Notes under the pieces: model-generated
The model's database searches: none
Told to the model about the DNA's origin: nothing
Seen by the model: the letters and a program-made list of their open reading frames with translations, nothing else
Translations under genes and position numbers: made by a program
NCBI GenBank assembly: GCA_022316685.1
Contig: JAKJHU010000082.1
Span: forward strand, 3,286,001 to 3,350,000
Direction: 5' to 3'
From: Progne subis subis
Lineage: Eukaryota; Chordata; Aves; Passeriformes; Hirundinidae
Length of the DNA stretch: 64,000 bases
Shown: positions 24,525 to 37,068 of the stretch, in pieces
Numbering within the stretch: position 1 is the stretch's first letter
Layout of the letters: each line of letters starts with the position of its first letter

Positions 24525-27500
24525 TGATTAAAGGGACCTAATGGTAGTACATTAAAATTCAACCAAGCGCTCACTGGGACACAGCAGCAGCTGAATCCCT
24601 GTGCCTTCTGACTCACAGCTTCCCAGGGATGAGGAGATCTAAAAGGTCTAGAAAACATCATCATTATCAGAGTGTGAGGTAACCCCAGAGCAGACCAGAG
24701 CTACAGCTGTCAGTGAGCCAAGAGCCTCTAAGCTCCAGGAGACCAAATCGCAGTCCTCTGAGTAAGCCAGCACTTGGAGCACAAAGCCAGGCAGGTCAGA
24801 AGTGCAAATGGGCCGTGGTTTTATTGTGTTACATGCAAAACGTGATGCTACAGTTTGGACACATGCACAGGATTGACTTAGTGTGAAAACTTCAAGAGAA
24901 CAAAATCCACCCAGATGTCTGGGCAACAGGCTCTCCACACACCTTGAGCTCAAATAGGCTGTTTCTCTTGGACTCATTCCACAGGCTGAAGACACTCCTG
25001 GAACCGCCTGTAGCAGCAAAGGCAATGGGCTGTTGGAAAAACACTTTTTCTGACCCAGTGATGGGGCTTCTGAGAGGAATTTTAAACATTTTTATTCCAT
25101 TTTCAGTCTTATGTGAAGGGTGAGACGGCACAGATGTAACAATTCCTGCCATCACAATCAGAAGCCAAACTATTTCCTAATTACAGTACATTATAAGTGT
25201 TTCTTGGCCTATCAGCTTTTGCCACACAATGTTGCTAATGATTCTAAGCCAATCATCTATTAAAATACTCCACGTGGGTCTTGCTACAATACATCTTTCA
25301 CAGTTCTATTTCTCCAAAATATCTGGTCTATTTGCAAGGTCATCATTTGAAACTCCTTTCCAGTTCAATTTCTCTCTCAGCAATGTTGTCTTTATTCCAT
25401 GGCCTTTCTCAGTCACCATATTTTATCTCAGAGTTTGGATACAGATGCACAAGACTGTGTGAGCCTTCAGTCAGGCTTTGAGAATTTTCCACAAATCCAT
25501 TTCCCACGTCTCTTCTCCTCTCTTGAATGGAAAAAATCCATTTCCCACGATGGGTTTTTCCCATTCTCTAGCTGTTTGCTTCCTGTGCCTACTGCAGCAA
25601 AACCACCTGGAGACGATTTGCTCCGACAGGGATGAATGACATCAACACGGAGACTCACGAAAGCCCTCCCTAAATGAGGTGTTTCAGACATTTTCCCAGT
25701 GATCTGGACAAAACTGCAGAGTTATGAGCACCACAGGTAACAGCCCTGTAGCCTCACAAATGGATTTCAGGCGACTGGGAGCCACCAACACCAGCTAGAT
25801 ACATTCTGGACATGTGTGCAGCAGCTGCCCTGGCTAAAAATCATTCCGCTCAACACTTCCCTGCACAAGCTTGCAAACTGGCTAAAACTAGCAGGATCTC
25901 TTCAATTTACAGATAATTATGAAGAGAAAATGAGTCCTGGACACCTACAGCCAGGCAGAGCTCACACAAGGCGCAAAGTCTAAGGCAGGTCTGCGCCACT
26001 GATCTGGCTTCCTGTATTTTGGTTTCCCAGACATAACACTAAAGAACAGTTTCTATACTGTGTCATATAAAGCCCACCTCCAGGGATTAGCCTTTGAAGC
26101 AGGCTGTCTCAGTGCAGTATTTCAGAACATTTTCTCTCAATGTTACACCCAATTTATGTTACTCATATTGCCGTATTTTCTTTGGGCATATTTTCTGAGC
26201 GTTTTCCCCCATCAGTTGTTGTAAGTCAGTGCTTTAGGACAGCCTGAGCTTTGGGAAAGCACTGTTGGCTTACTCTGACTCGTTAGCACTAGTGTTATAC
26301 TCAGAAATCTAGGCAGGCTGAAGATAAATTGTGGAGTACTCGAATATTAACTTGCAAAAGTAGTTTGAAGGAGGAGGACACATTGGGAAGGCTACAGATT
26401 ACCAGCCAAATCTGGGCATTTGGAACTCAGAGCAAGGAGCCTCAATGTACAGCTTCCATTCAGGAAAGTGCTTCAGTGCTGCTTGCCAGGATAGCAAATA
26501 GAAGAGTTTCCATGCCTTGTTTTAATAAGAGGATTGATTTATTGAGAATGCTTTGGTGTTGTGCGATTACAGTCCACTGGAATAGTTACCCCTTCATCTT
26601 AACTGACTCCCTCACATCCGTCCTTAGAAATAACACTGGAGAGGAGCCAAAGAGGAAATAGCATTTCTAGATCTGCCAAAATATCATTTGATTAGATTGG
26701 ATATCGAGAAAAAACACCAGTGTTGTTCTTCTTGCTTAAAGCTGCGCAGCTCATACACAAACACTTTTATGCCCTTTGAAACAGGTGCAAAACTCCCAGC
26801 AACAGGAGAATGGCTGCTGCCCAGACATTTTTTTGTGCTAAATCCAAAGTGCACACATCTTTCAGAATATTATTTCTATTCATCACCTTGCCAAAGCTGG
26901 CAATGACTCAGTACTGAGATTGCCTTGGTGTGCTGTGCCCTAGGGCCAATTATTTTATGTTGATCCACTATGCCTGGTTAATAATCTGGAAGAAGCTTGT
27001 TCAGGTAAAAACACCATGATAAAGATCCAACCCTAAGGGTTATTTTCTTCAATTGGGCTGCAGGTGAAGAAGGCTTGGAAAATTCTGAGGCCTGAGATAG
27101 AAAACTGAGGTCAATAATTGTTTTAAATCAATGTTTGGCAGCAATTTTGGCTTCAATGAGCATATCTTCAAAAAGTTCCCCTTTATTAACAGGAGCTAGG
27201 GAAGTTAAAAAAGCACTAATCTAAGAGTACAGCTTCCAAGTACATCACTGATCCCCTTGCAAGAGTTTCACAGAACTAATTTACTGTGGCAAAGAGCTTG
27301 ATGAAATTACTCTTAATAGGTGAAAAAAATGAGCTTAAAACTTAAAACATATTAAATTTAGAATTTCTATTTCACTGCTTTCTGTCTGGGGATCACAATG
27401 CTTCATGACAGCAAAGAGGATTTTTTAGTAGAATTTATTTGCCTTCCAGCTACTATCCTGGAATGACAATCAGTTTTACTCTGTATCACACTAATTACAC

Positions 27501-29666
27501 TGAGAGTACAACGGCCAATAGGTCGTCAGGATGGAAAAAGTAGTAAAAGTTCTATAACTGTTTGAAAAAGATTGCTATCCATAATTACAGTGCTATAAAT
27601 AAAAAAAAGAAGCTCATCTACTCCCATTTAAATCAGGTGTTCCTCATACAACCTTTTCTAGTGCAGTATAATATTACTTTTTAATGGCCAATACCTCTTC
27701 CTGCCTCCAGTGAAGATCCTGTTCCAGTACAGAATATAAATTTAGGATGGCCTATGAGAGAGTACCTGACTGAGCTTATGCTCTAAAAATTTGGATCAAT
27801 GGACAAGTGAAAACTACCTTTACAGGACATTTTATAACCTTAAGATCCTTACTAATTTCAGTCTCCCTTGAAGATTGAAATACAATATCTGAGAAATGAA
27901 GGGATGAATGAAGAGAAAACTTGGGATATAAAAGTCAGAGAAGAAACAAATGGAAGTTCCACCCTGAAAATAAAATGCAGCCACACAGAATCTCTGAGCA
28001 AGGAAATGAGTGAGGGTTTGATTGCCAGCCCTCTCAATAGCTCTGAATTCCTCTACTAAAGGCAGTAACAAAACTGAGCTTCGTGTTCTGTCATGTTCTT
28101 CCCTTTCAAGGTCTGAGTCTCAGAGAATTCCTAACCAAACTCTGGGAAGAGAGGCTAGCAACAAGTACATTCTAAATCACAGTTTTGCAGGTTTCCAGTT
28201 CCATGAAAGCATTTTGCTAGAAGTTTTTTGCAGTTTATTTGGTGTTTAAGGTGAAACCAAGAAATAGTGATAAGTGTAAACATTCTTTTTACTTAAGAGA
28301 TGGAAATGTACCTTCATGTGCTTCAAACCTAGAACCAACAGAAGAACATCGGTAAATGTGGGGTTGGGGGGTTTTTTTCGCAACAAAATGCCAAACTCAG
28401 CACTTTAGGACTAAAATTACCAAGTGCCAAATCCTGGGAGAGATGCCTTAGACAACATTGTGCTTCATTCAGCAGTGTGACTGACCTGAATGGATTTGCC
28501 TTGTGGATGCTGAGGGTAAATCTGCAACTTCTCAGCAACTGGGGCTCACCAGCAGCTGGGGATCCAGCACTGACTTAAGAATATGTAAGGTGAAGAGCTA
28601 AGAAAATGTGTTAAGCAGAAGTTTTAATATATTGCAGTCAGAGTTCCACCTGTCACGTGTGTGTTACAGGGGAGTGAAGCTCTGCATAAACACCACAGTG
28701 ATTGATGCAGTCAGACATGAAGAGCTGAGGATGTTTGCCTTGCTTTGCAACACACCAATGTATCTAAAAACATTATTTAACCCACTAAGCAGCTGGCTTG
28801 GGTGCAGAGGAGAAGAGGTTCTCTTTTCTTGGATGACACTATACCTCCCACATCAGTGATTCATTCCTTGGGAGAAGCAGCCTTCTTTCCTGGCTCATCA
28901 ACACATTTGTGAAGTATCTGGCAACACTGGTGATCTCTGCTCAGAATTCTTTCCCTTATCCTGCCTCCTCCTCAATTCAAAGAGGCTCTTAAAAATCACA
29001 GTAGACAATCATAAATATTTTTGTTATTGTTGATAATTTCATTGGAAAATTTAAAAAAAAAAAATTCAATCCTTAAAAGTTTGGGAAGAGGTCACACATT
29101 TAAACTGCATCTGTTCAAGAGCTAAGTATGTTTCCTGTGCTTTCCACATTAACTGCCAGTCCAGGAATTCACTGGTGTGGTGCAAACATCTCCCTAATGC
29201 CTGTGAAAAAAAAACTCAGTCACAAGATTTTCACCACAAATTGCAAGAAAGTAGGATTTTTAAACACTATTTCTGGAAATTCAAATGCTAGACTGAAAGT
29301 GTTTCTTAATGGCATGTTTACATGCTTGATGCTAAAATCAGAACTAGCCCAAATGTCTACATTTTTAATGAAAAAACATGACTGACCCAGTTTTTAATCA
29401 CACAATGTGGGTAAAACCTTCATGCTTTTCAAAGAACATTGTGCTTTCCAAATTTATCTATATAAATTTACATTTAATTTTGTTTGTTATTTTTTCTCTC
29501 CTTTTTTGAAGTCTATCTTTCCACTGTCTTCCTTCACCAGGAACTGGATGATGTGATAAATGCAAACACCCGAACAGAATTCCAACCTGAAATTCACTTC
29601 AAAGGTTTACCAAAGATTCTGAAAAAAAAAAAAAAAAACCAAAAACACACTTTTCCAAACTAGTTT

Positions 29667-29702
29667 TTTTCCTAACTAGTTCTATAAAACTAGTTAGGAA
29701 AA
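29667..29702. repeat. Perfect 15-bp inverted repeat with 6-base loop
   Basis: The left arm TTTTCCTAACTAGTT (29667-29681) and right arm AACTAGTTAGGAAAA (29688-29702) are exact reverse complements around the loop CTATAA. It could be extruded as a hairpin or be a relic of a small DNA element. It is too short for a typical microRNA precursor. Confidence 0.85.
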
Positions 29703-30787
29703 TACAGTGTAGTTTTTCTTCACTATATACTTATACACATACACACACACATTATACATAGTAAACAACAATAAAAATACTCTCATCCTGCTGATCTGAA
29801 TAAGTGAAAGGTCTCCACTCTGTACTCAATTAATTTGCTCTGAAAGAAGTTTCTCATCTTAAAGAGCTTTGCAGAAATGAGTTCAACCTTCTGCCTTGTT
29901 TTGGATGACACTCTTACCTTCCTCTGCAAAAAGAAGCATAACACCAACGACAGGAATACAAATGGCACAGGTTCCCCCTTGAATCATATAAAGGGAGTAT
30001 CTGGACAAGAGGATAAAAGCACAGATTGCACTATCAGGAACTAAATTTCTGCTGCTCTAAGAGCCTTCATTTCGACTTTCTTCATAGGAACTGATATTTT
30101 TCAAATGCTAAAGCTTCTTTTGACAGGTTCAGCTTTGTCACAAGTTGGTTGGTAGTCACAGCATTTTCAGCCTATTAAAAGGAAAGAAAGCTGGGAGCTG
30201 ATCCAGAATACAGGGTCTGCAGGGAGCTGGCTGAAATTACCTCAAACTGATTTCATCAGGCAGGACACTAAAAGATCACGAGGGAAAGAGGAAAAAAAAA
30301 CAAATCAGGGACCAGCAGAAAACAACATGATAGTTCTCCTATGAAAGCAATTTCAACAAGGGATTATAATTCCTGAGAGATAGGGATTGCAAAGTATAGA
30401 TGTCTTTCCAGACCCTTCAGGATAAACAGCACGATCACAAAGAACAGCCGCTCTGTAGTGGTAGATTGCATTCTGACCTTAGTGACTGTCCACATTAAGA
30501 TCTGTGAGGTTTGCTTTCAAGTCAACACCCAAGTCACTGAAAAGACAGGCTCTGTCTATCCCTAATCAAACACAGCTCCAGCCCTGATCTTTGTGAGGTG
30601 AGAATGTCCTGCTTTCAGTCCAAACCCCCCGCTACATTTAGTCCCAAAAAGAAACATGGAAATACCACAAGACTGCTGTTCTGAGAGAAAAAACCATCTA
30701 AACAGGACCGTGTAAACCTGCCTCCAGTGACATTTATGGTCAGCCTTTGCGGACACACAGTTCTTGGGCAGGCATAAAGACAAACAC

Positions 30788-30952
30788 TTGGGTATAAATA
30801 TGCACTTCGAATATTCCATTTACACAACTTTGGTGTTTTTCCCCCAGATGCCAAGGTCAGGAGGTGATCTGGAGCACATTGCACTTTCAGCTGAGCAGGA
30901 AGGGCAGCCCATACTGACAGGGATGCTCCTTGCAGTCCCATGACCTGTGTCT
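30788..30952 (+). repeat. 165-bp direct repeat, copy A
   Basis: It aligns without gaps to 38527-38691, with 8 mismatches (about 95% identity). Both copies hold a TATAAATA word near the start, a splice-acceptor-like TTTTTCCCCCAG followed by ATG, and an open frame of about 47 codons (starting MHFEY, ending at a TGA). Of the six differences inside the frame, most change the amino acid, so the frame does not look conserved as protein. Flanking sequence differs between the copies. The family is not recognised; it may be part of a transposable element, since a CR1 relic starts 70 bases downstream of this copy only. The strand is nominal. Confidence 0.85.
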
Positions 30953-31024
30953 TTCCAGAGCAGGGGAAAATAGGGCAAACAGTTTATAGTGCATGGAGAT
31001 AAAATATAGACGAGCCACATTCAG

Positions 31025-31156
31025 TCATTTTCCAGCAGTGCTGGCTAACTGGCGAGGTCCCAGCTGACTGGAGGTTAGCAAATGTGATGCCCATCTATGA
31101 GAAGTTTCAGAAAGACAATCCCAGGAACTGCTGGGGAATGTCACAGAGTGCTGGAT
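31025..31156 (+). mobile_element. CR1 LINE relic, 5' piece
   Basis: This is CR1 sequence from just upstream of the reverse-transcriptase core. The decayed peptide reads roughly PADWRLANVMPIYEKFQKDNP followed by a degenerate NYRPVSLTS-like block (N-C-W-G-M-S-Q-S). It breaks off near 31156 and the same element resumes at 31540. Confidence 0.8.
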
Positions 31157-31539
31157 CTAGTATCCTGTAATGGGGCAGGGCAACAGAAAGGTGTTCCATG
31201 AGTTTTTTATATCAGTCTCAGTGAAGGTAGAGACATAAAAGATGGTAAAACTCACATCATAACAACAGAAGCCAAAGTTCTTCTAGTTACAAGGCCTTTT
31301 AAAAGTTTTCTAGCCAATAGGCTGATGCTAAAATCTTACAGGCATCTACTTAAGCCAATTGCTAAACACCACATGTACACCTTACAGCATACATTAGTTA
31401 CTTGTTTTATATTTTTTGCAGCTCTGAAACTTTCTGTGCTCCAAATATTTCAAGGCCTAAAGTTCAGCTCTGTTTCAAACCTCTGTCTACATAAGCTTAC
31501 TGCAATGCTGTGGAAATCCTCTGTTTTTTCACTCCCACA
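31157..31539. other. Non-CR1 insert splitting a CR1 relic
   Basis: About 383 bases of A+T-rich sequence lie between the block ending in SVPG-like codons and the block starting VEQI, which are adjacent in an intact CR1. The insert therefore arrived after the CR1, or replaced part of it. Some phrases ('gcctaaagttcagct', 'cttactgcaatgct') recall passerine LTRs to me, but no clean TG...CA ends or flanking duplication are seen. Confidence 0.5.
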
Positions 31540-32131
31540 GTGGAGCAGATAACCCTGCGTGCCATCAGACAGAACCTGCAGGACCACGAGGGCACCGGAC
31601 CCACACAGCATGGATTCCTGATGGGCAGGCTGGGCTTGAGCAACCTGATCTCCTTCTCTGACTGGAAGACCCACTTAATGGACGAGGGAAAGGCTGTGGA
31701 TATTGCCCTGGACTTCAGCAACACCTTTGATACTGACTCCCACAGCATCCTCCTGGAAGAGCTGGCAGCCCCTGGTTTGGACAGCAGCTAAAAAACTGGC
31801 TGGATGACAGAGCCCAGAGAGGGGATGGCCACATCCAGCCGGGGCAGGTCACAGGGGAGGATCCCCAGGGTCAGTATTGGGGTCAGTTGTGTGTAATATC
31901 TTTATCCATGGTGCAGACTAGACCAAGCCCTTGGTCAGTGTGCAGATGACTCCGAGCTGGCTCAGAGCGTTCCCCTGCTGCAGGCAGGAGAGCCCTGGAT
32001 CAACGAGCCCAGGCCAGTGGCATGAAGTTCACTAAGCTGAAGCTCCAGGTCCTGCCCTTGGGTCACAGCAAGCCTCTGCAGAGCTACAGTCTGGGAGCAG
32101 AGTGGCTTTTCCAACCTAAACAATTCCTTAA
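31540..32131 (+). pseudogene. CR1 LINE reverse-transcriptase relic, 3' piece
   Basis: From 31540 the frame encodes VEQI...QHGF...ALDFSNTFDTDSH, the counterpart of the CR1 RT core (MEQI, QHGF and the LDF-KAFDTVPH block), and ends in TAA at 31789. The next block, NWLDDRAQR, is in a different frame, so a frameshift lies at about 31790. The catalytic FADD box is lost: the matching codons read Ala-Asp followed by a TAG stop at 31919-31921. A later segment (LQVLPLGHSKPLQSY) matches the end of the RT ORF. The element closes with a shortened 3' terminus near 32131 (TTTTCCAACCTAAACAATTCC). It is a dead retrotransposon fragment. Confidence 0.85.
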
Positions 32132-33734
32132 TTGTCCTTCCTTCATCTGGAAATGTTCTCAGCTACTGGGGGAACTATAGAGCCAAAGCTGTGTAATGAC
32201 ATGATCTGTTTTGACTTGCTAAATTTAAAATACAAATACATTCAAATTTTTGCTGCAATCATGAAGGATTTTCCTGTTCTGACAGATGCTTGGCATGATT
32301 CAAATCTCCATCTATCTTCTGTGGTTCTTGGGGTTGTGGGTGTTTTTTAACTGCACGCCATGTGCTTTACTGGAGCCACATTGCAAAGAAAAAAGTCTCT
32401 GCTTTTGCCACCTTTGCACAGGTAGTGTTTAAAGGAGTAATGCAGCGGGGTTTGCTGGGATAGACTGACATACAGTAAAGGATTGGTTGAATTGGACATG
32501 CAACTTAACAACAAATGAAAATCAAAACGGTCACAGCTGGATTTCAGTTCATGCCTCATTCAACACTAGTCAAGCACAAACTGCAGTAGGCTATAAAAAA
32601 TTCAAATTGTTTTTGTACTGTGACTTCATCATATTGAATTTTTAATGTTTATAGGCAAACTTTAAGTAAACAATCAAAGAAGACACCTAAGTTTTCTTTG
32701 ACTGTTAAAGAATAAGAGAAGTTCTTACCAACACACCAGTATGCTTCTGAAAAATTAATCAAAGTGTTTGTGGCTAAACCAACCTTGAATTGAATACATT
32801 TATCAATATTATTTTTGCAAGATGGTAGTGTGCTTTATTTGAAATATTAAAAGCTGAATTATCAGTGCTGGAAAATCTGAAACATAATATATTGCTTTTT
32901 AGGTTTCCAGTGTTCATATTTCCATTTGTCATTACACTATAAAAAAGCAAACAAACTCCTTTCAAAAGGTGCTCACTGTGATCAAATATAATGGTAAAAT
33001 AAATGGTAGCTCTTATTTTAAGTATTTGAATTAAACTTTCTGACTTCCAAGATCCAGAAAGACATACCATCATTGGTCTGGATAGCCTATATAATTTATA
33101 TACTAATTTTTCTGGCTTCACCATGGTAAAATCATAGTATCTCCCAAGGACACAAGGTTTTCACCTGCACTGGAAATATCAGTGCTGCAATATTTTTACA
33201 TTCAACAGACTGTAATTTACTGGCACTCATACTACTAAACTTTGTTATCAGTGTATGACGAATCAGACTTATGAATTAAATGCTGACTCAACTCAAGGTC
33301 TTCTGCAGAACAGAGGAAGCTGTTGAGATATTCAGGCATCACCAGCACTCAGCTCTTTGCAGTTGTTGTCTCCTGGCACTAGAGAATGTAGACACACCTT
33401 TTGGATAGGCAGGTTTCTAGAACACAAAGAAGTTTTGCACTGCCCATTAGATAGGAGGCTGCATTAATGAAAAGCTCTTTTTAAATTCACATCAAGCAGA
33501 AAAAAAGAAGTCGTCCCGGGCTGTAATTATTCCCTAGCATCCTCAAGAAAGAAAAGTGGAAAGCTGCTCAAAACTCTCAGTTTACATCTATTTCTCCCTC
33601 ATACCATCTGGGATGGCAGAGGGTGCCTCATGCAAAGCTCCAGTCAGGTTATCTGTGTGGATTTCAGCTGGCTTTGAATCATGCTCTAAAGGAGGGAATG
33701 TCACTTGCCTTTGAAAAGCACTCAGTCACAATAA
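32132..33734. other. Intergenic or intronic, nothing recognised
   Basis: A+T-rich DNA. A 116-codon minus-strand frame at 32774-33124 has no recognisable features and lies in low-G+C sequence. No repeat family is recognised. Confidence 0.55.
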
Positions 33735-34165
33735 TGCCTTTTTTGGGCTACCTAAAAAGAGAGGCCAGACAGAATTAAGGGAATAAAAAGCAGTTCTATT
33801 TATTGAAGGGTAAATTTAGGGCAGACAAACCCACCCAGGGGCTACACCCAAAAATGGACCACAGGTCAGAGGTTTTCACACTTTTATAAATTTGGTCCAT
33901 TTGCATATTGGGGTTAATGCTCCAATTACAGCTTCAGGTGATGAAGTCATTTACCCCAAGTTTACTCCCCAAACTCACTTTTGTTCCCATCTCTCAGGCC
34001 TGAGGCAGTGAGGTGTCCTTGATTGCCAGGCCTGGAGAGGAATTGTTGTGTCTGACCAAAATGGGGAAGCAGCAGCTGACACTGTGTGTGGAGTTTAGAG
34101 TTATGCACTAAAGAATTGCTGGATTACAAATACATGAAAAATATAAAAGCTAAAATCCTAAGGCA
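33735..34165 (-). mobile_element. Solo LTR, second ERV family
   Basis: The plus strand begins TGCCTT and ends AAGGCA (34160-34165), a 6-bp terminal inverted repeat with the expected TG...CA. On the minus strand a TATAAAA box (33882-33888) lies about 80 bases before an AATAAA signal (33799-33804), followed by a short U5-like end. This gives a complete U3-R-U5 order in about 430 bases. I recognise the sense sequence (start TGCCTTAGGATTTTAGC) as a passerine LTR from memory. No retroviral genes flank it. A 6-bp word ACAATA occurs just outside both ends (33728-33733 and 34172-34177) but is offset from the TG/CA boundary, so whether it is the target-site duplication is unclear. Confidence 0.78.
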
Positions 34166-36384
34166 TTATCAACAATACCCTGCAAAGATATTCCACTAGC
34201 AACCTACGAACTGCAGGATGGACTGGCTGTCAGCTTTCACAAAACATACCAAACACACCCTGAGTTTTGTTGCAAAGAAGGTGAGGATAGATTTCTAGAT
34301 TTTAAATTGTGCTTGTCCTGTAAGTAAATAACAACAGACTGTTAGAACACAAACAGATGGGGAACTCCTCAGCTCTTCAGGAGTTCTGACCTGCAAGGTG
34401 TGTGCACCTGGTTGGTGCTGGATGCTAGGTTTAAATGACAAAATTATCTCCTACTGTAGTAAACATTTACTTCCTTCTGAGTGCTCTATTGCAGGTTTAA
34501 TTTAGAGCACACTTTACCTGAGAAATTCAGACTGCAGGCACCTCACCTGAGAATCCTTTTATATTGATGGTGTAAGTTTGCCTTGAATATATTTGCTATT
34601 AAAACTACATTTGTTGTTATAAACTAAAAAACTCCTAATTTGATGGAGCACCTGATATCATGCTAGGCTAGACCAGGACCAGAACTTTGAAGCATACAGC
34701 TTATTTCAGCCACTAAGCACAATTCAGAAATTGCTTCTTCAGCTTATTCTCAGACTCTTCTTAGGGGAGTCTGCAGTGAGTGGCACCCCAGTAATATACT
34801 CCACCCAAAAACAGCATTTTGCTTTCTTGGGTGTATGGGTCTTGATGGCCACCTCACTGCCACTGGACATATGTGCTACAGGCCAAGCAAAGTATGCTGC
34901 AAGTGTTCATGATTTTCATAGACATGGGCCCTCTACAGATCTGCAAAAATAACTGTATCCTAAAGTCCTTTCAAGCTCCTCAGGCACTGCTTGTTTGTTA
35001 CTTAGCATGAGATTTCTCAGTCCTTAGAACATTTTGGTCACAGTATGTGAACACAGCATCTAAATCAAAGTACAGGTTCCTTTAGCAGTCCTGACCTTGT
35101 CCTGGCAAAAATTAGCTCCTGCTAGGCCATCCCATTCAGTCTTCTTTGGACAAGGATTTTAATTTCGTAGAGTTTTAGCATATTCATATTTATAAATATA
35201 AATATGTTATATTAATGCCTGCTCGGATTGTCCTTTATCTACCTCCAAAGATGGAGTGACAAGGCTTCTATCAGCTTACAGCTGATTGAAAAGACAGAAC
35301 TGTTTGGTAGCTGGCTTATAAAAATATCAGCGTTCACAGTTTGCACAACGATTCCATTAAGCAACACAGCAGGGTGATGAAGTTCAAGCAGCACCAAAAG
35401 AAAGGAGCATCCTTTCTTGTGAACCAGCTTTGTTAGCATCCTGGAGTCTGATTCACATGTCAGGTATTTGAAACAAGATACCTTCATATTGCTATTGGCA
35501 CAAAACCTTGCAGCCACGAAGGGTCTGTAAAGGCTGTGAAGCAGAAAAAAGAGTTATCTGCAACTTGTAAGAGCAGGCAGTCTGATCGCTGGTTTGCACT
35601 TTTCTTGTCCATTGCCCTGAACACAGAGGTTGACCTGGAGCACTCATAACCAAGAAGTCTACTGTTGGCAGCCTTGCCTAAAAAGTCTTTCAAAGGAAAC
35701 ACCATTACAATAACAGGTCAGCTAAAAAAAAAAAGGGTAAAAAAACCCACTTGCTTTAAAATGTTCTGGAGTCTCCTTATACAGTTGATTTCTCATTAAA
35801 TACTTCAGTTTTAGTAGGTGGTTATAACTGTTTAAGGCTGAGTTGATTATATAATCAAGAATTCAATTCTGCTTGAATATTACCCAGAGAAATCACTGGC
35901 TTTTGTGCAAGATCCCAATGTACTTCTAGAAAAAAAAATATTTTCACCTTAAATAGTTAATCCCTGTTCTTGCTATTTTATTTTGTGGTGTTATTTTCAT
36001 ACCAGTCACGTTATTACGAGCAATGAAACACAAATGAGTTTCTGCATAACAGGTCTGTGTTGTTTGTAGGGGTGGTGAGAAATCCTCAGGCCATCAAGTG
36101 AACTTGATATTAATCACAGTTCATGCCACAAACTTCAAACACTTTGACAGACAGTACTCATTTTTGTAATTAACCACAGTCTTGGTGCCCTCTTGCTTCA
36201 AGGCTGAAAACTTGAGCAAGTCAAAATTGTTTCATTACACTGTACATCCTACAGCTCTTCCAATCTCCTGCACGACTATCAATTACTTCAATCACTGATC
36301 TGCCACGTGTGATATTTGGTGCCTGAGGCAGGTAAGGTAAATTACATGCACAGAACATCAATTTTTTTATGCTTGGGGTTTAAA

Positions 36385-36455
36385 GCAAGCATTATGTACA
36401 GCACTATGTACAGCACTTCTACTTGTGGTAGAAGGTCCTGAAGTGCTGTGCTTGC
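36385..36455 (+). repeat. Branched inverted repeat with a 12-bp tandem duplication
   Basis: The outer arms GCAAGC and GCTTGC enclose ACAGCA/TGCTGT arms and an inner perfect hairpin CTTCTAC-ttgtg-GTAGAAG. The 12-mer TATGTACAGCAC is repeated exactly in tandem at 36393-36416. The predicted fold is about 71 bases with one large 5' bulge. Seen directly; any RNA function is inference. Confidence 0.7.
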
Positions 36456-37068
36456 CCCTACAGAAAACTGGAGAAGCTGGAATAGGTTGCTTTGTAAGGC
36501 AGAAGTTCATGTGATCATCATGGGGTAACTGAGCTGGAAGGGTTTAGAAGGGCTACTACACATCCCTGAATGGGGATACCCCTAAGCCAAGGCATCCAAA
36601 TCCTTATATTTTCTTTTCCAGAAAGGTATTTTCAACTGGCACTATGGGGTGAATGTTTGCTACCTAAGTTTAGGACAAAGAGTAGGCAGGGGGCTCCTGC
36701 AAACGCCCTGATCTCACCCCTGCCGCACACAAAGCCAGCAATTGAGAGCACATCTGCTCCACAGCCACACTGTGCTCTAAGAGCCACCCAGGTTCAGGTC
36801 AAATAGGCCAGAACACCTGGAACTCCTGGTGCTTTGTGCCCTTGAGGCAGCTTCCAAACCAGGATGAAAGCTCATCCACATTAGAATGCCTTAGCAAAAT
36901 CTGCCTTGGATTTAGTTCTACAGGAAGGAGTTACTCGTGGCATTAGTATCTTAATCTTTTCAGGTGTAACATTATGTCCCTACATTTGCACTTACTTTTT
37001 CTGCTGAGTTATGCCAGAAGCCCTGGAAACCAGACCTTTACTGGAGCAGATAATTCCCTTGCATAATC

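Larger units (their letters stand above)
22567..30787. other. Intergenic or intronic with simple repeats
   Basis: It contains an AAC-type tract (24430-24524), a perfect hairpin (29667-29702) and scattered homopolymers (23881-23900 T-rich, 29624-29638 A). Overlapping open frames at 24344-25155 and 25229-25691 have no recognisable product. The 110-codon frame at 26329-26661 is also unrecognised. Confidence 0.55.
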
